Positions 24,641 to 31,686 of a stretch of 33,104 nucleotides of DNA are shown here, one piece after another. The notes beneath the pieces are model-generated. The model was not told the DNA's origin. It saw only the letters and a list, made by a program, of their open reading frames with translations, and did not search any database. Origin of the DNA: a virus; the IMG/VR virus record IMGVR_UViG_3300030118_000146, positions 1 to 33,104 of that record, one strand, 5' to 3'. Within the stretch, counting starts at the first letter, position 1. Each line of letters begins with the position of its first letter. A program made the position numbers and the translations under genes.

Positions 24641-25127
24641 TATGGAACCCTCCTTTGATGCACCTATTCCCGGCATGTCGCTAACACATGAGTTGGGCGG
24701 TAGACCTTGGCAAACACCACCTCAGTTTCCTTCTGTAGATGAGGCTATTCAATATTATATGGAAGCTATGTCAAGTGATGATTTTATTGACCAGCTTATT
24801 GACATTATTGAAATGGGTGTTCCATTAGCAGATATAGCAAACACAATGCAGCTTGCTAGTGTAATGGATGGATTACACACAGTAGATGTAGGTACATTAG
24901 TATCACCTGTATTAATTGAGATGATGGTATTTCTAGCAGAAAGTGCTGGCGTTGAGTATGATATTCAAGCTAAGAGCAACAAAGAAGATAAGATATCTGA
25001 TGCAAAAATGGCTAAGATAATTCAGAAGTTAGAACTTAGTACAGCAGAAAATAAACCAGAAGCAGAAGAAAATGTAAAAGAGGTAGCTGAAGAGGCTATC
25101 ACAGGTTTAATGTCACGGAGACAGTAA
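24633..25127 (+). CDS. Conserved-type structural or assembly protein
   Basis: 164 residues. The segment DAPIPGMSLTHELGGRPWQTPPQFPSV is a pattern I recall from marine phage structural clusters; the middle is helical and acidic (YYMEAMSSDDFIDQLIDIIEMGVP), and the C-terminus is charged. An in-frame ATG at 24642 is an alternative start. Function unknown; probably a virion or ejection-complex component. The stop overlaps the next start (TAATG). Confidence 0.78.
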   Translation: MLNMEPSFDAPIPGMSLTHELGGRPWQTPPQFPSVDEAIQYYMEAMSSDDFIDQLIDIIEMGVPLADIANTMQLASVMDGLHTVDVGTLVSPVLIEMMVFLAESAGVEYDIQAKSNKEDKISDAKMAKIIQKLELSTAENKPEAEENVKEVAEEAITGLMSRRQ

Positions 25128-26458
25128 TGGGTTTTGGAACGGGTTTTGTTACAGGTTTAGCTAGTAGTGTTGACAGAATGCTGCAGATGGATATCCAGCG
25201 CAATATGGATAGGATGTCTAAAGCTGATACTTATCTAGCATCTCGCTATGAGCAAACTCAAAAAGCAGAGTTAGCAAAGAAAAAGAAGAAAAAAGAAATT
25301 GATGATAAGTTGTTAGAAGAGTATGCCGAACTTAAAGAGTTGTTAGGCGATGACAGAAGAGCATTATCTGCCATTGAAAATAAAGGTGGCACATACAGCG
25401 CACTCACAAGTGCTTTAAAAGATTTTAGAGAGCAATCTGAAAGAGGCATTGACCTTAACAAATACTTTACCGTGGCTGAATCTCAAAACCCAGAAAGTCT
25501 TACTGTAGATAGAGAGTTCCTTTTAAATAGATATGGTTATATGATTGAACCTGAAGCTAAACCTACTTTACCAGAGTATATGAGGGGTAGCACAGGTATG
25601 ATGAAGGCTTTGTTTGGTTCTAATTTACGTGGGCAAGATGACTTTCCTGAATATAAAAGTCTTATTTCAGATGACCTTACTACAAGAGTAACTGATGATG
25701 TTACTATTCCTAAAGGGACAATAAATTATGAAGCGGGTCATAAGGCAATGACATTTGCCAAGCAAATGGAAGATAGATTTACTAGCTTTGATGAAGGGTA
25801 TACTAGACTTCAACAGCAAATAGAAGCTGCGGAAACACCAGAAGACAGAACTAAGCTGGAAACAGAATTGGCTAATCTGATTAATCTGGAAACAAAAATT
25901 AAACGAATGCAAGCAAAAAAAGATGGTAGAGATACAGTAGAGTCTGTATTTAAAGACCCGTTAAAGCCACAGAACCTGATAAAGAAGGTATACGACAGGG
26001 CTACTGAACCATACTATGAGGTAGACCTTGAGAATAATATTCGTAATGCATTAGAGGGAACTGAAGCACAAACCTTTGAAGCATTGTTTAATGCACAGGA
26101 AGATATTAGAGCAACCTATACAACAGGTGAAGGTGCAGATGCATTTATTGACCCACTGTTAGATAGGCTCTTAATAGCAGAAAAAGGAAGAGTACAGGGG
26201 CAGGTAAACGGGTATATAGCTAATATGAAATTTGATTTTATGGAAAGGCAACGTGAAATGCCCGGTGCAAGTAATGCACAAGTTGCACAATCACTAGAAA
26301 AGTTTGCTATAGAACCTGATGCACGTACAGTAAATGATAAGATGAAACAGGGTATATATAAGCCCGGAACAGTTATTCAGTATGAAGATGCTAATGGTAA
26401 TATTAAAATGGTCGTATGGACAGGAAATAAACCTCTTCCCGGTACGTTTGATTTCTAA
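25127..26458 (+). CDS. Probable internal virion/ejection protein, 443 residues
   Basis: A helical, charged protein. The N-terminus (MGFGTGFVTGLASSVDRML) is glycine-rich and could be an amphipathic, membrane-active helix. Next comes a lysine run at about 51-56 and coiled-coil segments. A segment near PTLPEYMRGSTGMMKALFGSN and a C-terminal beta-like tail (GTVIQYEDANGNIKMVVWTGN) complete it. Similar proteins lie next to the giant internal protein in marine podoviruses. No enzymatic motif is seen. GGAG lies seven bases before the TAATG-coupled start. Confidence 0.75.
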   Translation: MGFGTGFVTGLASSVDRMLQMDIQRNMDRMSKADTYLASRYEQTQKAELAKKKKKKEIDDKLLEEYAELKELLGDDRRALSAIENKGGTYSALTSALKDFREQSERGIDLNKYFTVAESQNPESLTVDREFLLNRYGYMIEPEAKPTLPEYMRGSTGMMKALFGSNLRGQDDFPEYKSLISDDLTTRVTDDVTIPKGTINYEAGHKAMTFAKQMEDRFTSFDEGYTRLQQQIEAAETPEDRTKLETELANLINLETKIKRMQAKKDGRDTVESVFKDPLKPQNLIKKVYDRATEPYYEVDLENNIRNALEGTEAQTFEALFNAQEDIRATYTTGEGADAFIDPLLDRLLIAEKGRVQGQVNGYIANMKFDFMERQREMPGASNAQVAQSLEKFAIEPDARTVNDKMKQGIYKPGTVIQYEDANGNIKMVVWTGNKPLPGTFDF

Positions 26459-29400
26459 TGCAAAAAGATTTTATGGACATACTAGAAGGTGTGCCTGTTT
26501 CTTCTCCACCTTCACCCGCTATGCCTACATCTCCTATGCAGGACGATGAGGATAAAAAAGATTTTATGTCTATTCTTGACTCTGCTCCTGTTATAGATAG
26601 GGCAGAAGTTGAAGTACAAGCTATAACAGATATACCTGAAGCTGTACCTGAAGTAGAAGAAGAACCTGAACTGACGCAAGAAGAGTTGCAGTTCTATTAT
26701 CAAAGTGAGTATGCTGACCTGTTTGATGAGGATGGTCAGCTTACTGATGTGCCACGTGCTGTTGAACTAGGTATTATAGATGACCCAGATAATCCGGGTT
26801 ACAAAGTTCAAAAGGACGGTGGCCTTATACCTACCCCACCTACTCGTCAAATAATCTTTAATGATATTGGAAAAAGAATGGATGCGGAGCGTAGCAATAT
26901 GCTCACGCAAATGTCTCGTCTTGAGCGTAGTAAGTTTGAGAGAGAAGAATCTCGCAAAACTATCTTAGAAGCTGCTGAAGAAAAGGGCATGGCTGAAGAT
27001 GATTTTATTGAGCAAGTTCTTATACCAAGCATAGACCCAGAGGAGTCACCTTACTTACGTAAGTTTTTTGACTATACAGGTGCATCAGGATTTAATATTC
27101 TTAACTCCGTAGGTACAGGCTTAGATGTTACTGCTGGTGGATTTAAAGATGCTATGCAAGCAATTGCAGAAACCATGCAAGATAATATGCCAGACGTATA
27201 CGATGCTATGAATGTAGCTTTAGTAGGTGCAAAACAAACTCCTGAACAATTTGCTGAGAGTGCAGGAGATGAGGCATTTAACTTTCTTACATTTGTAGAT
27301 ACAATACCTGCTATGGGTATAATTGCAAGACCTTTAGCTGGTGCTACAAAGGCACAAAAAGAAAGCATTAAAGCTACTGAACAGTTAAATAAAGCTATTG
27401 AGGTACAGAAAAAAGCTACCACTAAAAAAGACAAAGCAATTGCAGGTAAGAAAGTCAAAGCTGCACGAGAAAACCTTGATGCTGCAGTTGCCAAAGAAAT
27501 GGCTGACCGTGATGCACGTGATATCAAAGCACAGATTAAAGCTGACAAGAAATGGAATAGAAAGCTAAACGTCAATAAAGCACGTAATATGACTGCCATT
27601 GAGGAGACAGAGAGGGCAGCAGAGGCTGCACGTGTAGCTGAAGGTAATCGTGATATTGCAGAAGATATGATACGTGCCTTTGAAGATGAGACAGGTGAGA
27701 TTATCTCATTAACAGATGACGCAGGTAGACTACGCATAGACCCAGACAAAGCACGTGCTGTAGGCCAAAAGAAAACAGAGGATATACTGTCGGCTGAAAG
27801 AAAGGGCATGACAGGTGGTGCTGATGTTACTGTAAATGATTTGGCTGCTCTTGCAACAGGCAAAGACTCTCTAGTAGTGGGCATTGTAGACCCAGCTAAG
27901 TTTGACGGTATTGTAGCTGCTGCTGCTGACCTAAAGAAAGCCAACCCTGATGCGTTTAAACCGAGAGTATGGGAATATGGTCCACGTAAAGGCAAAGAGT
28001 ATACTATAATTGACCATCTGTTTGACTTGACAGTTAACAAAGACTTACTGGCTGGCGATGAACTGCTTGACATGTTAAACAAATATGGTGTGTCATATGA
28101 GGATTATGTTCTTGCTATTGTAGGTTCAGGTTCTACCGCAGGTAAAGTGTTAAACAAGCTATCGCAGATTAAACGTGCAAGACCGGGTAATGAATTAGAT
28201 GCTGCAAAAGAAGCAGCTACTGCACAGGCTCAAGGTGCTATCCGTAAAACTGTAATGCGTATAGAAAATATACGTAGAGGGGGCATGGTTTCACAGCTTG
28301 CTACTGCTGCACGTAACTTAACATCTGCAGGTATACGTGCGCCACTAGAAGGTATTGGTAACGTAATGGACAATGCCCTGTGGAGTCTATCTAACGAAGG
28401 TATACTTGCCGCAGGTAAGCAGCTTAACCCTCTGTCTGCCGGGTTTAAAGATAGCTTTAGGTCATTAAGATATATGTTTGGACCTGAGTACGCTACAGCT
28501 ACACGAGAGTATGTAGATTTTATCTTACAGCAACCTGAAATTGCAAAACAGGCAGACTTATTATTTAACAACATTAATGAAATTCAAAGGCTGACAGGTA
28601 GAGGTGAAGCTAAAACAGCGTTTGGTAAATATGTACTAGACCCAGTGTTGTCTACAGCAGAAGATGGGGTTATGTTTCTTAATGGGCCAAACCGTTGGCA
28701 GGAACATCTGATAAGACGGGGTGCTTTCTTCGGTGAATTAGAACGATTGGTTAGGCGTGAGTACAAGGTAGATTTTATTGAGGCATTAAACAACGGTAAG
28801 ATTCGTGACTTTATGAACGATGCAAGTTCTGTGCGTCCAGAAGGTGCAAGGTCATTTATAAACATAGTAGAAGAAGCTACACAAAAAGCCTTAGATATTA
28901 CCTATGCAAAACAACCTGACGTTTTAATATTTAGAAACTGGTCACAGTTTATTGTCCGTAATGGTCTGACCACTGTACTACCTTTTCCTCGCTTTATGTT
29001 TAATAGCTTGGAACTAATGGGTCAGTATATGGGTGGAGCATCTATTCCTTTAGCACGTAAGTTAACAAATATAGTAACGCTAGGACGTGTAGGCAAAGGC
29101 AAGTTGTCTATGAAAGATAGACAGCGTATATCTCGTAACCTTGTAGGCATGGGTGCATCTGCACCACTATTGCCAGCAGCAATAGGTGCTGCATTGGATG
29201 ACGATGCGTCTAATCAGGAACAGATAGGTGATGACTTACTATCAATAGGTATATTTGGTGCTGCTTATCAGTATAGAATGATGCCTGATGCTCCTGCAGA
29301 TTATAAGTTTATGACTGCTGATGATGGTAATGTTATTGATACAACCACACAATATCCTATGAGACAGTTTTTATATATAGGTGAAGCAACCAAGCGTTTA

Positions 29401-30354
29401 CAAGAGGGCACATTTGATGAGTTTTTTGATAGTAAAGAGTTTAACGAAACTTTCTTAGGTACAAATATACGAACAGGTGTAGGTGCTGGCATTAGTCGTG
29501 AGATATTAGATATTGTTGCGGGTAGTGATATTACCGCATCTGAAAGAGCAGCTAAAGGTTTTGGTAGGGCAATAGGAAATTATTTATCTTCTTGGGCTGT
29601 GCCTTTTGCACAGGTTATAGAGACACAACGTGCTACAGGGGGAAGAGGGTTAGAGTATAAAGATGTTGCCGATGACCCAACACTTAATGCGTGGAGTACA
29701 TTTAAGCACGAGATAAACAGACCATTTAAACAACGTGGTTTTACAATCTCTCCTGAAGAAGAAGCTAAGTTACCACCACGTGAGTTCTTGTTCAAAGAGG
29801 ATGCAGAACGTGTGTATCCATTTGCTCGTGTAATTGGCGGTCTGTCCTTCAGTGAGGCTGACTCAGCAGAAGGTGAATACATCAAAAAGCTAGGTCTGTC
29901 TGAGTTTATGTTGGGAAGTAACTCTCGTGTGCCTAGCATTCGTAGGTTTGAGAATCAAACATTACGAGAGGTCATACCTGAAATTGTATCTGTAGCACGT
30001 ACACGAGAAAAACAATTGCGTATACAATACAAGTTTGCCAGAGATGCTGTGAAGAAAAAGTATACAGAAGAAGAGTTTGTGTTGCAGAATGTCAAGCCTC
30101 TAATTACTAAACAGATAGGTAAGATAAAGCGTGACATAACAGAACAAAAGAAGCTGTCTGCTAAAGCACCTGCTTACACATCAGCATTGATAAAGTTTAG
30201 AAGATTACCACCCGACATACGCACACAGGCTATATCACAGTTTGTACTGCAAAAGAATAAAGAGCCTGATGTAGCAAACATCAATGACTTTGAAGACCTA
30301 GAGTCACTACATAAAATTGGTAAAGTATTACTAAGAAAGCAGGGGGGCCGTTAA
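26458..30354 (+). CDS. Giant internal virion / DNA-ejection protein, 1298 residues
   Basis: The last and longest gene of the late operon, as with the T7 gp16-type position. No transglycosylase motif is visible, unlike T7 gp16. The N-terminus carries two copies of a short motif (KDFMDILEGVPV at 3-14 and KDFMSILDSAPV at 34-45). A glycine/alanine-rich segment (ASGFNILNSVGTGLDVTAGG), a long charged coiled coil (about 295-420), hydrophobic stretches (LVGMGASAPLLPAAIGAAL, LLSIGIFGAAYQY) and a basic C-terminus follow. Such proteins leave the head with the DNA and form a channel across the envelope. The start overlaps the previous stop (TAATG) with no clear ribosome site. The stop codon lies in the loop of the terminator. 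Confidence 0.83.
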   Translation: MQKDFMDILEGVPVSSPPSPAMPTSPMQDDEDKKDFMSILDSAPVIDRAEVEVQAITDIPEAVPEVEEEPELTQEELQFYYQSEYADLFDEDGQLTDVPRAVELGIIDDPDNPGYKVQKDGGLIPTPPTRQIIFNDIGKRMDAERSNMLTQMSRLERSKFEREESRKTILEAAEEKGMAEDDFIEQVLIPSIDPEESPYLRKFFDYTGASGFNILNSVGTGLDVTAGGFKDAMQAIAETMQDNMPDVYDAMNVALVGAKQTPEQFAESAGDEAFNFLTFVDTIPAMGIIARPLAGATKAQKESIKATEQLNKAIEVQKKATTKKDKAIAGKKVKAARENLDAAVAKEMADRDARDIKAQIKADKKWNRKLNVNKARNMTAIEETERAAEAARVAEGNRDIAEDMIRAFEDETGEIISLTDDAGRLRIDPDKARAVGQKKTEDILSAERKGMTGGADVTVNDLAALATGKDSLVVGIVDPAKFDGIVAAAADLKKANPDAFKPRVWEYGPRKGKEYTIIDHLFDLTVNKDLLAGDELLDMLNKYGVSYEDYVLAIVGSGSTAGKVLNKLSQIKRARPGNELDAAKEAATAQAQGAIRKTVMRIENIRRGGMVSQLATAARNLTSAGIRAPLEGIGNVMDNALWSLSNEGILAAGKQLNPLSAGFKDSFRSLRYMFGPEYATATREYVDFILQQPEIAKQADLLFNNINEIQRLTGRGEAKTAFGKYVLDPVLSTAEDGVMFLNGPNRWQEHLIRRGAFFGELERLVRREYKVDFIEALNNGKIRDFMNDASSVRPEGARSFINIVEEATQKALDITYAKQPDVLIFRNWSQFIVRNGLTTVLPFPRFMFNSLELMGQYMGGASIPLARKLTNIVTLGRVGKGKLSMKDRQRISRNLVGMGASAPLLPAAIGAALDDDASNQEQIGDDLLSIGIFGAAYQYRMMPDAPADYKFMTADDGNVIDTTTQYPMRQFLYIGEATKRLQEGTFDEFFDSKEFNETFLGTNIRTGVGAGISREILDIVAGSDITASERAAKGFGRAIGNYLSSWAVPFAQVIETQRATGGRGLEYKDVADDPTLNAWSTFKHEINRPFKQRGFTISPEEEAKLPPREFLFKEDAERVYPFARVIGGLSFSEADSAEGEYIKKLGLSEFMLGSNSRVPSIRRFENQTLREVIPEIVSVARTREKQLRIQYKFARDAVKKKYTEEEFVLQNVKPLITKQIGKIKRDITEQKKLSAKAPAYTSALIKFRRLPPDIRTQAISQFVLQKNKEPDVANINDFEDLESLHKIGKVLLRKQGGR

Positions 30355-30368
30355 GCCCCCAAGTTTTT
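30343..30368 (+). terminator. Intrinsic terminator of the structural operon
   Basis: GGGGGC pairs with GCCCCC around the loop CGTTAA, followed by AAGTTTTT. The TAA stop codon of the 1298-residue gene is inside the loop. On the opposite strand the hairpin is the same but the following run (TGCTTTCTT) is a weaker T-tract, so it may stop convergent transcription less well. Confidence 0.85.
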
Positions 30369-30379
30369 ATCCACGTAGT

Positions 30380-30401
30380 ATAGGAACAGTAGATATCCTA
30401 T
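30380..30401 (-). other. Weak hairpin between the convergent operons
   Basis: ATAGGA and TCCTAT are separated by ten bases in the 52-base gap. It is a weak six-bp stem without a T-tract. It might help end the - strand transcript together with the GC hairpin, but could be chance. Confidence 0.25.
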
Positions 30402-30406
30402 CCATA

Positions 30407-30559
30407 TTAATCCGAGTTCAACCATATCCATACATCTCCCGGTCCTGTACGTATGCACTCGCATACAGTGTTAATAACAGCCATGCTAAATACATAGCCT
30501 AGCCACATAGTTATGACACCTAATATAAGATACATAAGTATCCTACCTATTATCTCCAT
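30407..30559 (-). CDS. 50-residue membrane peptide overlapping mazG
   Basis: A longer frame is open upstream, but the ATG at 30559 has GGGGGTG just before it and overlaps the end of mazG by only 17 bases, so it is the best start. One membrane segment spans about residues 6-31 (RILMYLILGVITMWLGYVFSMAVIN), followed by a C-E-C and a WIWL motif. No family recognised. It is the last gene of the - strand group. Confidence 0.6.
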   Translation of the reverse strand: MEIIGRILMYLILGVITMWLGYVFSMAVINTVCECIRTGPGDVWIWLNSD

Positions 30560-30923
30560 CACCCCCAAGTGTGCCTCGCTTACTTCGTCCTGACAATTTA
30601 GAGTAATTCTCACTAGCAATATCAGAAAGATTGATACCCAAGTCATTTGCCAGATTAGCGCAGTACCATAGAACATCACCAATCTCCGCTGCTATCTCAA
30701 GTTTCTTTACTTCAAATGCTTCCTTGTCAGCACCATCCCTGATAAACTTCTTTACCTTGTTAGCAACCTCACCTGCTTCACCAGCCAAACCAAGCGCAGG
30801 ATAAAGTATCCTGTGCGTGGCTGGATAGATGGCAAACTCAATAGACTTACGTTGATATTCATTCATCTCCATGTCTTTGTACTTCTCCTTCATCCATTGT
30901 TTAGCTTGCGTTTCTAAGTCCAT
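30543..30923 (-). CDS. mazG: MazG-type nucleotide pyrophosphohydrolase
   Basis: About 126 residues from the ATG at 30923, which has AAGGA eight bases upstream; an ATG three codons earlier (30932, with a weaker AAAGG upstream) is possible. The core LGLAGEAGEVANKVKKFIRDG and LEIAAEIGDVLWYCANLANDLGI shows the MazG metal-binding acids: E52 and E55, then E83 and D86 (numbered from 30932). MazG enzymes hydrolyse NTPs or dNTPs to monophosphates; in marine phages they are thought to alter the nucleotide pool or alarmone state of the host. The neighbours nrdJ and a nuclease-like gene fit nucleotide metabolism. The start overlaps the previous gene. Confidence 0.9.
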   Translation of the reverse strand: MDLETQAKQWMKEKYKDMEMNEYQRKSIEFAIYPATHRILYPALGLAGEAGEVANKVKKFIRDGADKEAFEVKKLEIAAEIGDVLWYCANLANDLGINLSDIASENYSKLSGRSKRGTLGGDGDNR

Positions 30924-31335
30924 CTGTTTCATCCTTAAATGCCTTTATTACATCAGAGGAAAATAGCTTCTGCAGATTAAGCAGATACATACGTGATGCA
31001 TTGTTATCTCCACCAGACACTGACTTCTTATAGTCTAACTTGTCGATAATACGCTTTAGACTCTTTGTATCAAAAACCAATGTGGCAAAGGTATCTTCAC
31101 CAATACACAAGTTATGAAACCAATAATCTGATTCAGTGGCATTGATACCACTAGGCTTGCCGTAGCACTCATACTCAATAGCAATGTTTCCAGTTCGCTG
31201 CCATACATCTCGTTCTGATTTAACCTCTATCTTTTTGTTCTGTAGCATGTCAGCTACCATTTGTTCACGTACCTCACCATACTGTAGGTCAAGGTCAAAC
31301 TTCTTACGGTCTTCTGTATTAGGTTTCATTGTCAT
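30901..31335 (-). CDS. PD-(D/E)XK-nuclease-like protein
   Basis: 144 residues from the ATG at 31335, preceded by GAGGAG seven bases away; the frame is open eight codons further, without a ribosome site. The N-terminal region has LDLQYGEVREQMVADMLQ followed by KKIEVKSERDVWQRTGNIAIEYECYG. The E-V-K pair after an acid-containing helix is the hallmark of the PD-(D/E)XK nuclease fold, with a catalytic E-x-K. A later GINATESDYWFHN segment is also typical of phage members. It could process recombination intermediates or degrade DNA to supply nucleotides. The precise target is unknown. Confidence 0.72.
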   Translation of the reverse strand: MTMKPNTEDRKKFDLDLQYGEVREQMVADMLQNKKIEVKSERDVWQRTGNIAIEYECYGKPSGINATESDYWFHNLCIGEDTFATLVFDTKSLKRIIDKLDYKKSVSGGDNNASRMYLLNLQKLFSSDVIKAFKDETDGLRNAS

Positions 31336-31564
31336 CTGTTTTCTCCTCTGTCTGTTCAAGTGGAAAATACTTTGTTAGTATCTCTAACTTATCATGATAA
31401 GAAGCAGCTTTGTCAAGTTCTAAGTCTATAGTTTCTATAACATCAGAGTGTTCTCCAATGCCTACAGTTTGATTCATATACACCTCTATATTAGCAAGAT
31501 GTTTATTTACACCGCCTAGTAAATAAGAACGGGTTGCGTTTATCATAACATTTTTTATACTCAC
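31319..31564 (-). CDS. Conserved-type small phage protein (NIEVYMNQTVGIGEH family)
   Basis: 81 residues from a GTG with AAAGGA seven bases upstream; this start is supported by the exact overlap with the upstream 41-aa gene. The segment KHLANIEVYMNQTVGIGEH, followed by LELDKAASYHDKLEILTKYF, recurs in small proteins of many marine phages; function unknown. It is soluble, helical and acidic. It lies between nrdJ-linked genes and the nuclease, so a role in nucleotide or DNA metabolism is possible. Confidence 0.75.
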   Translation of the reverse strand: MSIKNVMINATRSYLLGGVNKHLANIEVYMNQTVGIGEHSDVIETIDLELDKAASYHDKLEILTKYFPLEQTEEKTDDNET

Positions 31565-31686
31565 GTTTTTTCCTTTCTAAATCTGTGTTTAAAGAACACT
31601 ACTAAATTAAGCAGGGTGTTTGTTGTAATCATTACAAGTATCCACCACTGCCACCATAACAAGTCTAATCCACTACACTCTATCAT
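31561..31686 (-). CDS. 41-residue membrane peptide between nrdJ and the small conserved gene
   Basis: Starts MIECSGLDLLWWQWWILVM and ends HRFRKEKT. One tryptophan-rich hydrophobic segment covers about residues 7-32, followed by a basic tail, so it should be an inner-membrane protein with the C-terminus in the cytoplasm. Its ATG overlaps the nrdJ stop (TAATG) and its TGA overlaps the GTG of the next gene (GTGA), so it fills the gap with no spare base. No family recognised. This exact fit at both ends argues strongly that it is translated. Confidence 0.7.
   Translation of the reverse strand: MIECSGLDLLWWQWWILVMITTNTLLNLVVFFKHRFRKEKT

Noticed and set aside
25265-25305. A-rich lysine run as a frameshift signal
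   Set aside because: The reading frame continues normally to a full-length protein and no overlapping partner frame exists here.
27072-28082. 336-residue open frame on the - strand
   Set aside because: It lies wholly inside the 1298-residue gene and is Ser/Ala-rich, as expected of the reverse reading of a coding region rich in Glu, Ala and Lys codons. No ribosome site or family pattern was seen.
30560-30682. Longer 91-residue version of the terminal membrane peptide
   Set aside because: The extra N-terminal part lies entirely inside mazG and has no ribosome site, while the internal ATG at 30559 has GGGGGTG upstream.
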